A DNA stretch of 64,000 nucleotides, taken from NCBI RefSeq assembly GCF_016900095.1, contig NZ_JACJJP010000006.1, positions 1-64,000 on the forward strand. The letters are read 5' to 3'. Shown here one piece after another: positions 32,578-41,888 of the stretch. Source of the DNA: Gemmiger formicilis (GTDB lineage Bacteria; Bacillota; Clostridia; Oscillospirales; Ruminococcaceae). Position numbers and translations under genes: made by a program. The notes under the pieces were generated by a model. The model had not been told where the DNA came from. It worked only from the letters and a program-made list of their open reading frames with translations, and did no database searches. Position 1 is the first letter of the stretch. Each line of letters opens with the position of its first letter.

Positions 32578-34913
32578 TCAAGACCCTGTCCAAAGCGCGG
32601 AAACAGGAGCGTGTAAAGTTCCGCATTCCGCGCAACGTGCAGGACTGTATTCCCATCCGCCGCATTTGGGCGGATGGGATCTTCCAAGTGGGCCACCAGT
32701 TCTCCAAAACTTGGTCGTTCACCGATATCAACTATTCCATTGCCGGCAAAGAAGATAAGACGGCAATGTTCCTGGACTACTGCGACCTGCTCAATGCACT
32801 GGACTCCGGTGCCTCGGCCAAGATCACTTTGTACAACCGGCGGATCAACAAGGAAGAGTTCGAGCGGTCTGTTCTGCTGCCTCTCAAGGAGGATGGGTTG
32901 GACAATTACCGCGAAGAATTCAACGAGATGCTGCGCGCCCAGGTCACCGAGAGCAACAACAGCATCGTCCGGGAGCGGTATCTTACCATCAGCGTCGTCA
33001 AGCGCAATATCGAGGAAGCCCGAACCTACTTTGCCCGCGTCGGCACTGATCTGACCACCAAGCTGGCGACACTGTCCTCGGTGGCGCAGGAACTTTCCCT
33101 CAATGAGCGCCTGCGGATCTTCCGCGACTTTTTCCGTCCTGCAGACCCGCCGGCAGCCGAGTTCGATATCCACCAGAAGGCCCGACGTGGCCAGCATTTC
33201 AAAGACTGGCTTTGCCCCAGCAGTATGGAGTTCGCCGCTGACCATTTCAAGATCGATGACCGCGTGGGTCGGGTGCTTTATCTCCAGGACTTCGCAAGCT
33301 ACCTGAAGGACAGCTTTGTGTCGGAACTTTGCGACCTGGACCGGGAACTGATGCTGTCCATCGACATCTTGCCCATTCCCACCGATGAGGCCGCCCGTCA
33401 GCTGCAGAATACGCTGTTGGGTGTAGAAACTAACGTGACCAACTGGCAGCGGAAACAGAACGCCAACAACAACTGGTCGGCCATTGTACCCTATGATATG
33501 GAACTTCAGCGCAAGGAAACCAAGGAGATGCTGGATGATCTGACCACCCGCGACCAGAGGATGATGTTTGGTCTGGTCACCCTCGTCCACATGGCGGGAA
33601 CCAAGGAACAGCTGGATGATGATACCGAATCGCTGCTCTCTGTTGCCCGCAAGCACCTGTGCCAGCTTTCCACCCTGCGCTGGCAGCAGCGGGATGGACT
33701 GGACACCGTACTGCCCTATGGATTGCGGCGCATCGAGGCGCTGCGCACCCTGACTACCGAAAGCACGGCGGTGCTCATTCCTTTCCGCGCCCAGGAAATC
33801 ATGCAGACCCATGGCCTCTACTATGGACAGAACGCTGTCAGCAAGAACCGCATCGTAGTGGATCGCCGGCAGCTGCTCAACGGTAACAGCTTCCGCTTGG
33901 GGGTGTCCGGCTCCGGCAAATCCATGAGCGCAAAAGAGGAGATCGCTCAGATTGCCCTGTCCACGGAGGATGATATCCTGATCCTTGACGTGGAATCCGA
34001 GTTCGGGCATTTAGTGGAAGCCTTCGGAGGTGAGGTCATCCGCATCTCGGCCACATCGGATACCCACATCAATGCGCTGGATATGGACCGCGCCTATGGT
34101 GATGAGCGGAACCCCATCGTGTCCAAAAGCGAATTTGTCTTGAGTCTGTTTGAGCAGCTGATCGGGAGCGGGCTGGTCACCGCCAAGGAAAAATCCATCC
34201 TGGGCCGCTGCACGGAGCAGGTCTATATGCCCTATGTCCGCAACGGGTACAAGGGCGCAGTCCCCACGTTGAAAGACTTCTACCGTCTGCTCAAGATGCA
34301 GCCGGAACCGGAAGCACAGGGGCTGGCCCTTTCCTCGGAACTCTTCATCACCGGCACCCTGGGCACCTTCGCCCAGCCTACCAACGTGGATACCAAGGCA
34401 CGGATTATCGCCTACGATATCCGGGAACTGGGCGAACAGCTGATGCCCCTCGGCATGCTGGTGACACTGGATGCCATCTACAACCGCGTGATCCAGAACT
34501 GGAAGCGTGGACACCGAACCTGGATCTTCTGCGACGAGTTCTACATCCTGTTCCGGTACGAGTACAGCGCCAATTTCTTCTACAAGCTCTGGAAGCGCAT
34601 CCGCAAGTACAATGGCCTGATCACCGGCATGACGCAGAACGTGGACGAACTGCTGCGCTCCGATACGGCCCGCCTGATGCTTGCCAACTCGGAGTTCTTG
34701 ATCATGCTCAACCAGAGCGCCACTGACCGGGAGGAGCTGTCCAAACTGCTGAACATCTCGGACACCCAGCTGGGATACATCACCAATGTGCCTGCCGGCT
34801 GCGGCCTGATCCGCTGCGCAGGTAATCTGGTGCCCTTTACCAACAGCTTCCCCCGGGATACGCAGCTCTACCGCCTGATGACCACCAAGCCCGATGAGCA
34901 ATTGAAAGGATAA
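32574..34913 (+). CDS. virB4: VirB4/TraE-type conjugation ATPase
   Basis: This 779-aa ATPase powers the mating channel. Walker A GVSGSGKSMSAKEE (about 443-456), LILDVESEFGHLVEAFGGE (about 467-485) and Walker B-like WIFCDEFYILFR (about 643-654) are visible, with a typical N-terminal VirB4 domain. TTG 32574 overlaps the PrgI stop. The length is normal for the family. Confidence 0.93.
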   Translation: MIKTLSKARKQERVKFRIPRNVQDCIPIRRIWADGIFQVGHQFSKTWSFTDINYSIAGKEDKTAMFLDYCDLLNALDSGASAKITLYNRRINKEEFERSVLLPLKEDGLDNYREEFNEMLRAQVTESNNSIVRERYLTISVVKRNIEEARTYFARVGTDLTTKLATLSSVAQELSLNERLRIFRDFFRPADPPAAEFDIHQKARRGQHFKDWLCPSSMEFAADHFKIDDRVGRVLYLQDFASYLKDSFVSELCDLDRELMLSIDILPIPTDEAARQLQNTLLGVETNVTNWQRKQNANNNWSAIVPYDMELQRKETKEMLDDLTTRDQRMMFGLVTLVHMAGTKEQLDDDTESLLSVARKHLCQLSTLRWQQRDGLDTVLPYGLRRIEALRTLTTESTAVLIPFRAQEIMQTHGLYYGQNAVSKNRIVVDRRQLLNGNSFRLGVSGSGKSMSAKEEIAQIALSTEDDILILDVESEFGHLVEAFGGEVIRISATSDTHINALDMDRAYGDERNPIVSKSEFVLSLFEQLIGSGLVTAKEKSILGRCTEQVYMPYVRNGYKGAVPTLKDFYRLLKMQPEPEAQGLALSSELFITGTLGTFAQPTNVDTKARIIAYDIRELGEQLMPLGMLVTLDAIYNRVIQNWKRGHRTWIFCDEFYILFRYEYSANFFYKLWKRIRKYNGLITGMTQNVDELLRSDTARLMLANSEFLIMLNQSATDREELSKLLNISDTQLGYITNVPAGCGLIRCAGNLVPFTNSFPRDTQLYRLMTTKPDEQLKG

Positions 34914-34929
34914 GGTATATGAAGCAAAA

Positions 34930-34957
34930 AAATAAGGGGCCGCCCAAGGCGGCCCCC
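34930..34957 (-). terminator. Terminator for the minus-strand gene at 34968
   Basis: GGGGCCGCC and GGCGGCCCC form a 9-bp stem around CAA; on the minus strand it is followed by TTATTTTTTT. It may also limit read-through from virB4. Confidence 0.75.
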
Positions 34958-34967
34958 ATAAGTAAGG

Positions 34968-35174
34968 TCAGTGTGACCAGATGTTATTTTCCAGATCGCG
35001 CAGCCGTGTCCGGTAGTCCTTCACAATCTCTTCAGTTTTCTCCACATCCGGGAATGTGACAAGATAGTCATCGCCTGCCTGATGAAAACTCACAACCCCG
35101 GCAAGACCGGTTATTTCCGCAACCTTGATGAGCGTATGAAAATCGTATTCCTTGGAACTGAACAGAACATTCAT
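34968..35174 (-). CDS. Small protein of unknown function
   Basis: This 68-aa protein begins MNVLFSSKEYDFHTLIKVAE and ends with a charged helix. AAAGGAG lies 9 nt before its ATG (complement of 35172-35174). It has its own terminator. It has a beta-alpha-beta pattern but no recognised family. It is opposite in direction to the conjugation operon and next to the regulator. Confidence 0.6.
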   Translation of the reverse strand: MNVLFSSKEYDFHTLIKVAEITGLAGVVSFHQAGDDYLVTFPDVEKTEEIVKDYRTRLRDLENNIWSH

Positions 35175-35288
35175 GTCAAAGCGCTCCTTTGATGATTCAT
35201 AAAAGTGAAATAAACGACTGAGCGACGTCTTTATTAGCATACCATAAAAATATGGTGAATTGCAATGCGCGTGTGGTGCCTTTATTGT

Positions 35289-35543
35289 TTACTCCTCTTC
35301 ATCGTCATCTTCAAAGGAATAGGCATTTAATTCCGGGAAATCCAGAAATTCAGCCAGTGTCATATTGAATGCAATAGCAATTTTGTGCAGCGTTTTGATC
35401 CGTGGATTTTTGGTAAGGCCGCGCATGATATTATCCAATGTTGACTGCTTCACGTTGCTCATGGTGGCCAGCTTATTGATGCTGATGCCACGAGTTTCAC
35501 ATAAAGAACGAATCCGTTTTACATAGATGTTTGCATAGTCCAT
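35289..35543 (-). CDS. XRE-family helix-turn-helix repressor
   Basis: This 84-aa protein has an HTH_3/HTH_26 domain (RIRSLCETRGISINKLATMS, then VKQSTLDNIMRGLTKNPRIK) and an acidic tail (EDDDEEE). GGAGGCG precedes the start. Three 14-bp operator-like sites lie in the gap upstream, so it probably represses itself and the divergent MBL gene. Confidence 0.9.
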   Translation of the reverse strand: MDYANIYVKRIRSLCETRGISINKLATMSNVKQSTLDNIMRGLTKNPRIKTLHKIAIAFNMTLAEFLDFPELNAYSFEDDDEEE

Positions 35544-35558
35544 TTGGCGCCTCCTGCT

Positions 35559-35670
35559 ACCCATTTTCGGGTTAAACAAATGATAGCAGTGCACCGAGGA
35601 GAAATTACCCGAATACGGGTTGACTTTTGCAGGAAAATGCCGGTAAACTGTAATTAACCCGTATTCGGGT
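35559..35670. promoter_or_regulatory. Triple operator and divergent promoter region
   Basis: Three 14-bp sites are seen: ACCCATTTTCGGGT (35559-35572), ACCCGAATACGGGT (35607-35620) and ACCCGTATTCGGGT (35657-35670). Starts are 48 and 50 bp apart. The second and third are exact reverse complements of each other. They flank a + strand promoter: TTGACT (35620-35625), 18 bp, TAAACT (35644-35649). Binding by the adjacent XRE protein is inferred. Confidence 0.75.
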
Positions 35671-35780
35671 AGTTCTGCGCGCCTGCCCACTGTCCGTTCG
35701 AGCCTTTTCGTCTAATTTTGCAAGACAATTAAGATACACTGAAAGCCAACTGCGAGTGCACAAGAAATAGGGAGTTTTGT

Positions 35781-36947
35781 ATGGTAAAGGATGTTTTGCG
35801 TAGAGCTGTCGGAGCATTTTTTGCGGTGGCATTGTTGTTGAACAGTGTGGCATGTACTTCTTATTCTGAACCTGTCGAACCCGTTCCAACGGTCACTCCG
35901 TTGGTCACCAAAACTCCTGAAGATGGCTCTATTGTGCCTGTGCCACCGACATCGGGCGAGCCAGGCGAGGCTGATTTTTCCCTTACCATGCTGGATGTGG
36001 GGCAGGGGCTTTCTATCCTTGTTCAGGCCGATGGCGAGTATCTTCTCTATGACGGCGGCGGTCGCAGCGCGTCCTCCTATGTGGTTGCCTATCTCCAACA
36101 GCACGCTGTGACCAAACTGGAATGGCTGGCAGCTTCCCACTATGATGAGGATCACATCAGCGGTCTGGTGGGTGTGCTTCATGCCACACCAGTGGAGCAG
36201 GCTCTAATGCCCGACTACATCCCCGACACGCAGATCTACCAATCCCTGCAAAACGTGCTGGGAGAAAAGAATGTTCCGGTGATTTACCCAACCCAGGGAG
36301 ATATCCTCTCTCTCGGCGATGCAAAAATCCAGGTCGTAGGGCCACGAAATTATGACTATGATTTGGACAACGACAAATCTCTCTGTTTGCGCATTTGTTA
36401 CGGGTATTTCCAATGCCTTCTGACCGGAGATACTGAGCAGGATGCCGAACAGGACATGGTGGCTTCCGGGCAGGATCTGACCTGTGATTTATATGTGGTA
36501 GGTCATCACGGTAGTTCCTCTTCCACCAGTGAAGAACTGTTGGATGCGGCATCTCCTGCCTATGCCTTCCTTAGCGTAGGGGCGGACAACCCGTATGGAC
36601 ATCCTACAGCGCAGACATTGAACGCCCTGCAACAGCATGGAATCACCCTATATCGAACCGATCAGCAGGGCGAAGTCACCGTGTATTCCGACGGACAGCA
36701 ATGCTGGTTCAGCACGGCACCATCCGAGGACTGGAGCGCGGGAAACCAGACAGTTTCCGAAGAACCACTTCCAACTGTAATTCCTCAAAATTGCCGTTAT
36801 GTACTGAATACCCACACCAAGAAATTCCATTACCCGGAGTGTTCCAGTGTCGATCAGATGAGCGAAAAGAACAAGGAATTTACAGATGCTTCCCGAGATG
36901 AATTGATCGCCAGAGGCTATACAGCCTGTGGCCGATGTAATCCATAG
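35781..36947 (+). CDS. Metallo-beta-lactamase-fold lipoprotein (ComEC-like C-terminal domain)
   Basis: This 388-aa protein has a lipobox (LLLNSVAC, C26) and a Pro-Thr linker. It then has an MBL fold like the C-terminal domain of ComEC: LDVGQGLSILVQ, the metal motif ASHYDEDHISG (HxDxDH near 119-126), LTGDTE and VVGHHGSS. The C terminus (VLNTHTKKFHYPECSSV to CGRCNP) has a Cys-rich Ada-like metal site. It is exported and anchored; a nuclease or phosphodiesterase role on incoming DNA is possible but not shown. It is expressed from the regulated divergent promoter. Confidence 0.85.
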   Translation: MVKDVLRRAVGAFFAVALLLNSVACTSYSEPVEPVPTVTPLVTKTPEDGSIVPVPPTSGEPGEADFSLTMLDVGQGLSILVQADGEYLLYDGGGRSASSYVVAYLQQHAVTKLEWLAASHYDEDHISGLVGVLHATPVEQALMPDYIPDTQIYQSLQNVLGEKNVPVIYPTQGDILSLGDAKIQVVGPRNYDYDLDNDKSLCLRICYGYFQCLLTGDTEQDAEQDMVASGQDLTCDLYVVGHHGSSSSTSEELLDAASPAYAFLSVGADNPYGHPTAQTLNALQQHGITLYRTDQQGEVTVYSDGQQCWFSTAPSEDWSAGNQTVSEEPLPTVIPQNCRYVLNTHTKKFHYPECSSVDQMSEKNKEFTDASRDELIARGYTACGRCNP

Positions 36948-36958
36948 AAATAGATAAA

Positions 36959-36998
36959 GGCGGCCACCTGCTCGAAAAGCAGATAGCCGCCATTTTTA
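36959..36998 (+). terminator. Intrinsic terminator after the MBL gene
   Basis: GGCGGC and CTGCT pair with AGCAG and GCCGCC (bulged stem around CGAAA), followed by ATTTTTAT. Confidence 0.75.
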
Positions 36999-37028
36999 TA
37001 TAAATATTTTCAAAAAGCAGGTGATTCA

Positions 37029-38771
37029 GTGAAAGAAAATACCCACAAAGAACCCAAGCAGAAACCCTCTGGACGAGCACCGAAAGAGCATGTGACAAAC
37101 CGGCTGCCGAAAACCCTTGCCCGTCAGGCGTGGCTGAAAAGCAAGGAAAAGATTATTTCGGCAACACGTACAAAGCCCGACAGCAACTACGCTTTCGCAC
37201 AGGAAATGGAAGAATATACTGTCCAGCAAGGCGAAGCCTATCTGGAAGAAGGAGCTCTCTTTGCATTGCGAAAAACAGGTGCCACTTCCAGAAACCGGTT
37301 CGCCCGCAATAGAGAACAGGATGTCCAAGCGCAGGATGATTCCGTGCATAGGGACGCTCCGGAACTGCGAGAGAAGAAAAACGCGGCCCATGAAGTCTCT
37401 GACTCGGATCCGCAAGCTACTGCCAAAAAGGAGCAGAAACGACGCACTGCTCAGAAGCAAAGCAGCAAAGTCAAAGAGCGTCAGCAACAGATCAAGAAAT
37501 CCACCCGAGGAGTACGCGGTGTCGATAGGGATCAAAAACAACTTCGCACGGCTGCCAATACCGCCCGCAAGGAAAAACAGGCAAGACAAACTGCGCAACA
37601 TACACAAAGAATAATCTACCAGGCTCGGCAGGCTGCTCGGGAAAGTGCAGAAGCAGCCAAGAAAATAATTGCTGTCATCCGATCGGCAGTTCGGCATCTT
37701 TTGGCTGCTCTGCAGAGTCTTGCTGCTGCACTGATTGCCGGTGGCTTGGTGACCGTGCTTATCATCCTACTGGTCTGTTTGATTGCCCTTGTGGCCGGGT
37801 CGGCGTATGGAATTTTTTTCGCTGCAGAGTCCCCTGATGAGAATGCTATCAGTGTACAGAATGCCGTTGAACAGCTTACGGAGGAATATTGGGACAGGCT
37901 GGAAGAAATCGAAAACAGCGTAGAATATGACCGCCAGGAAATCGAGTCTAACGATGGCAGCTATGCCATTGCGTGGCAGGATGTCCTGGCGGTCTTTGCT
38001 TCCCAAACGGCGGGCGATGTCAACGGCACCGCTGTTGCCTATCTGGATGAGGATAATATTGAGCGATTGCGCACGGTGCTGTGGGACATGAACGAAGTAG
38101 GCTGGCGCACTGAAACACAAACATGTGAGGTAGAACAAACCGATGAAGATGGCAACTCTGAAACCACAACCATTACCGAAACCGTCCTGATCATCGAACT
38201 AACCCACCGTACATCGGAAGAAATGCGGGAAACCTATCACTTTACAGACAGGCAGAATGAATACCTGACACTTCTGTCAAGCGAAGATACCGCAATCCTT
38301 TGGGGAGAACTGCTGGGCGGCTTTGTGCAGGGAAGTGGGGATATTATGGCTCCGGGATTGACTGGCACTGGTGATGGGGCTTTACAATGGCCGCTCCCCG
38401 TTGCCGGCAGTATTACTTCCCAGTTTGGTTATCGAACTGATCCCATCAGCGGTGAAACCAGTTACCATAGCGGTACAGATATTGCCGCACCGGAAGGAAC
38501 GCCCATCCTAGCCGCCGCAGCCGGTACCGTAACAATCGCCAACGCCACTGACAGTTGGGGAGGCAGTTACGGATACCATGTAAAGATCGATCATGGTAAT
38601 GGACAGGAAACTCTGTACGCGCATTGTTCCAGCATTTGCGTTACAGTAGGACAGCAGGTACAGGCTGGTCAAGTGATTGCCTATGTGGGGCATACCGGCA
38701 GAGCTACTGGTAGCCATTTGCATATTGAATTGCGTATAAACGGAGAATCTAAGGCTTTCCCATTCAATTGA
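37029..38771 (+). CDS. CD1108-like conjugation protein with M23 peptidase domain
   Basis: This 580-aa protein has a long basic, Gln/Lys-rich N-terminal region (about 1-220), one membrane segment (about 236-262, LIIGGLVTVLIILLVCLIAL-like) and an external part. A C-terminal M23/LytM peptidase follows: FGYRTDPISGETSYHSGTDI, AAAGTVT, HVKIDHGNGQETLYAH and GRATGSHLHIEL with the metal histidines. It would open peptidoglycan for the mating channel. GTG 37029 follows GCAGGTG. It is the last conjugation gene; only 33 bp separate it from the convergent GH1 gene. Confidence 0.9.
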   Translation: MKENTHKEPKQKPSGRAPKEHVTNRLPKTLARQAWLKSKEKIISATRTKPDSNYAFAQEMEEYTVQQGEAYLEEGALFALRKTGATSRNRFARNREQDVQAQDDSVHRDAPELREKKNAAHEVSDSDPQATAKKEQKRRTAQKQSSKVKERQQQIKKSTRGVRGVDRDQKQLRTAANTARKEKQARQTAQHTQRIIYQARQAARESAEAAKKIIAVIRSAVRHLLAALQSLAAALIAGGLVTVLIILLVCLIALVAGSAYGIFFAAESPDENAISVQNAVEQLTEEYWDRLEEIENSVEYDRQEIESNDGSYAIAWQDVLAVFASQTAGDVNGTAVAYLDEDNIERLRTVLWDMNEVGWRTETQTCEVEQTDEDGNSETTTITETVLIIELTHRTSEEMRETYHFTDRQNEYLTLLSSEDTAILWGELLGGFVQGSGDIMAPGLTGTGDGALQWPLPVAGSITSQFGYRTDPISGETSYHSGTDIAAPEGTPILAAAAGTVTIANATDSWGGSYGYHVKIDHGNGQETLYAHCSSICVTVGQQVQAGQVIAYVGHTGRATGSHLHIELRINGESKAFPFN

Positions 38772-38804
38772 TAACCAATGTTGTGAAAATAATGGCGAGA
38801 TATG

Positions 38805-40163
38805 TTACACATTGGCGCCATTGGCCTGTACGGTGCGTGCGTACCAGAAAGAACTGTCCTTGGGAAGGCGGTTGCCGGTGGCGTAATCAAGGAAATACAG
38901 CCCGAACCGCTCGCTGTAGCCGCTGTACCACTCGAAGTTATCCAGCAGCGACCAGTGGAAGTAGCCGCGCACATTAGCACCGCGGGCGATGCCTTTCGAC
39001 AACGCTTTCAGATAACGGGCCGTAAAGTCGATGCGGTCCGCGTCGTGGACCTTGCCGTCAAGATAGAGTTTGTCATTGCAGGACAGGCCGTTCTCGGTGA
39101 TATACACAGGCAGATGATACCGCTGCCCGATGAAGTACGGGCCCCAGTCCAGGCTGTCCGGCTCCACCGGCCAGCCCAGTGCCGTGCGCGGATACCCGGT
39201 GGGACGGCGGACATATTCCGGGCCCTGTTCCCCCATGCGGGCGGGCTGGGCGTTATAGATGTTGAGTCCCAGCATATCCGGCTTGCCGAAGGCCAGCGCC
39301 TCGGTGATTTCCCGGGGGACCGCCGCGATGCAGGCCGCCAGCCGCGGCCCCACGTCCTGCTGCGGCCACTGTCCCAGACAGAGCGGGTCCAGCGCCATCT
39401 GGTGGGTAAAGGTCCAGTCATCGTCGGGGCTGCCGAAGGTCAGCCGGCGGGCAGCTTCGATGTCCTGGGGATTCTCGCTGACAGGATAGCACAGCCGTCC
39501 TGTGGAGGCAAATCCCACCCGGTTGGCTGCATACGCCGCGTGGAGAGCCTGCTCTGCCAGGCAGTGGGCGTACAGTACATGCTGCCAGCAGGCAAACTGC
39601 CCTTCCAACGGCAGCTGCAGCCCCGGCGCGTGGAGTCCGCTGCCGTAGCCCAGCCCCACCACGCAGGCAATCTCGTTGATGGTGAACCAGTGGCGGACCC
39701 GGCCGCGGAAATGCTCGGCCACCGCCGCTGCATACCGGCCGAAGGCCCGGGCGGTGGCAATGTTCTGCCAGCCGCCGCGGTCTTCCAGCGCCTGGGGCAG
39801 ATCCCAGTGGTAGAGCGTCACATAGGGTTCGATGCCGTTTTCCAGCAGGGCGTCCACCAGGGCATCGTAATAGGCAAATCCCGCCTCGTTGATGGCGCCG
39901 TCGCCGTCCGGAAAAATGCGCGGCCAGGCGATGCTGAACCGGTAGCCCTGCAGGCCCATGGCTTTGAGGGCTGCCACGTCCTCAGCCCAGCGATGGTAGC
40001 TGTCACAGGCGACATCTCCGTTTTCATCCCGGGCTACCTTGCCGGGGATATGGGAAAAGGTATCCCAGATGCTGGGACCGCGCCCGCTTTCCCGGACGCC
40101 GCCCTCAATCTGATAGGCGGCAGAGGCCGCCCCCCACACAAAATCTTTCGGAAAGAACGCCAT
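38805..40163 (-). CDS. GH1 family beta-glucosidase
   Basis: This 452-aa retaining glycosidase starts FPKDFVWGAASAAYQIEGGV, the GH1 N-terminal signature. The acid/base glutamate is in WFTINEIA (usual NEP is NEI here) and the nucleophile in YITENGLS. There is no signal peptide, so it is intracellular. In the mannan locus it would remove non-reducing-end glucose from gluco-manno-oligosaccharides. It is the last gene of the minus-strand trio with the mutase and esterase; the stop lies 33 bp from the M23 gene. Confidence 0.93.
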   Translation of the reverse strand: MAFFPKDFVWGAASAAYQIEGGVRESGRGPSIWDTFSHIPGKVARDENGDVACDSYHRWAEDVAALKAMGLQGYRFSIAWPRIFPDGDGAINEAGFAYYDALVDALLENGIEPYVTLYHWDLPQALEDRGGWQNIATARAFGRYAAAVAEHFRGRVRHWFTINEIACVVGLGYGSGLHAPGLQLPLEGQFACWQHVLYAHCLAEQALHAAYAANRVGFASTGRLCYPVSENPQDIEAARRLTFGSPDDDWTFTHQMALDPLCLGQWPQQDVGPRLAACIAAVPREITEALAFGKPDMLGLNIYNAQPARMGEQGPEYVRRPTGYPRTALGWPVEPDSLDWGPYFIGQRYHLPVYITENGLSCNDKLYLDGKVHDADRIDFTARYLKALSKGIARGANVRGYFHWSLLDNFEWYSGYSERFGLYFLDYATGNRLPKDSSFWYARTVQANGANV

Positions 40164-40175
40164 TGCGGTTTGTTG

Positions 40176-41852
40176 TCACTCCTTCATCCAGGCAGCGGCA
40201 GCCTGGGCCAGTTTTGCGTTGATGGCATCGGCGGCCTCGGCGCTGTCAGCCACGGCAGAGAGATATACCTTGATCTTCGGCTCGGTGCCGGAGGGCCGCA
40301 CCATCAGCTTGGCGCCGTTTTCCAGCCGGTACTCCAGCACGTCGGCCCGGGGTAGTCCGGTACCATCGGCGGTGTAGTCGGTAAAGCCGGTGACGGCATA
40401 GCCCGCGATCTCGGCGGGGGCTTGGGCCCGCAGACGGGCCATGATGCCCTGCATGGTGTGCATGCCGGTCTCGCCCTCAAAGGTGAAGCTGTGCAGGGCG
40501 TTGCGGTACCAGCCATACTCGGCGTACAGCGCGTTCACGGCGTCCAGCAGGCTCATGCCCCGGGCGGCATAGTAAGCCGCCGCCTCGCAGGCCAGCATGA
40601 CGGCGTTGACGCCGTCCTTGTCCCGCACGTGGCCGCCCGACAGGTAGCCGTAGCTCTCCTCAAAGCCGAAGATATAACGCTCCACATGACCTTCCGCTTC
40701 CAGCAGGCCGATCTGTTCGCCGATGAACTTGAAGCCGGTGAGAGTGCGGCGCAGTTCCACGCCGTACTTGGCGGCAATGGGGGTGGCCATGTCGGTGGAA
40801 ACGATGGTCGTCACCGCCACGGGGTCCTGGGGCATGGTGCCGTTGCCCTGCCGTACCCGGCAGATGTAGTCAAAGAGCAGCACGCCCATCTCGTTGCCAG
40901 TGATCAGCCGGTAGCCGCCCTGGCCGTCGGGCACGGCAGCGCCCATCCGATCACAGTCGGGGTCGGTGCCGATCATCAGGTCGGGGTGGACGGTGTCGCA
41001 GAGTCTCAGGCCGGTCTCCATGGCTTCTCGGATCTCGGGGTTGGGGTAAGGGCAGGTGGAAAAGTCCCCGTCGGGCTGCTCCTGCTCGGGCACCACCGTC
41101 ACGTTGGTCACTCCCATGCGGTTCAGCAGCAGCTTCACCGGCTCCAGGCCGGTGCCGTTCAGCGGGGTGTAGACCAGTTTGAGGCGGGACACATCGTTGC
41201 CGGGGCGCAGGGCCAGCACAGCGTCCACGAAATCCGACAAACATTTGTCGTCGATGGTCACGATGCGGCCGTCCGCCACCGCCTCGTCGTAGTCGGCCAG
41301 CCTGGGGCTGTCGAAGTAGTCATGCTTGCCGATGGCCGCCAGCACCTGGTCGGCCATCTCCAGGGTGATCTGGCAGCCGTCGGCACCGTAGACCTTGTAG
41401 CCGTTGTATTTGGCGGGGTTGTGGCTGGCCGTTACGCAGATGCCCGCCCCACAGCCCAGGTACCGCACCGCCCAGGACAGGGCCGGGGTGGGTTCCAGGC
41501 GGGGATAGAGATAGGCGGTGATGCCGTTGGCAGCCAGCACCCGGGCGGCTTCCCGGCAGAACAGCTCGCCTTTGTGGCGGCTGTCATGGGCAAGGGCTAC
41601 CTTTTTGGGCAGGTCGGAAGCGTTGAGGTAATCGGCCAGGCCCTGGGTGGCCCGGCGGATGGTGTACAGGTTCATCCGGTTGGTGCCGGCGCCGATGACG
41701 CCCCGCAGGCCGCCGGTGCCGAATTCCAGGTCCCGGTAAAAACGGTCGCTGATGGCGGCTTCGTCCCCGGCAACGGCCTTCAGTTCGGTGATAAGGTCGG
41801 CATCCTCCACGGCACGGGTAAGCCAGAGGTCCAATTCTTTCTGATACTGCAT
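40176..41852 (-). CDS. Phosphohexomutase (phosphoglucomutase/phosphomannomutase)
   Basis: This 558-aa alpha-D-phosphohexomutase has the phosphoserine loop VTASHNPAKYNGYK, the metal loop GTDPDCDRMG, the sugar loop FGFEESYGYLSGG and the phosphate-binding RPSGTEPKIKVY. It would convert mannose-1-phosphate (from the GH130 enzymes) to mannose-6-phosphate, and also glucose-1-phosphate. AAAAGGAG precedes its ATG. It is co-transcribed with GH1. Confidence 0.93.
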   Translation of the reverse strand: MQYQKELDLWLTRAVEDADLITELKAVAGDEAAISDRFYRDLEFGTGGLRGVIGAGTNRMNLYTIRRATQGLADYLNASDLPKKVALAHDSRHKGELFCREAARVLAANGITAYLYPRLEPTPALSWAVRYLGCGAGICVTASHNPAKYNGYKVYGADGCQITLEMADQVLAAIGKHDYFDSPRLADYDEAVADGRIVTIDDKCLSDFVDAVLALRPGNDVSRLKLVYTPLNGTGLEPVKLLLNRMGVTNVTVVPEQEQPDGDFSTCPYPNPEIREAMETGLRLCDTVHPDLMIGTDPDCDRMGAAVPDGQGGYRLITGNEMGVLLFDYICRVRQGNGTMPQDPVAVTTIVSTDMATPIAAKYGVELRRTLTGFKFIGEQIGLLEAEGHVERYIFGFEESYGYLSGGHVRDKDGVNAVMLACEAAAYYAARGMSLLDAVNALYAEYGWYRNALHSFTFEGETGMHTMQGIMARLRAQAPAEIAGYAVTGFTDYTADGTGLPRADVLEYRLENGAKLMVRPSGTEPKIKVYLSAVADSAEAADAINAKLAQAAAAWMKE

Positions 41853-41888
41853 AGGGCAAAACTCCTTTTGATAGAATGATATGACGGA

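Noticed and set aside
38802-41879. Long + strand frames opposite GH1 and phosphohexomutase
   Set aside because: The minus-strand proteins carry full catalytic motifs; these are shadows.
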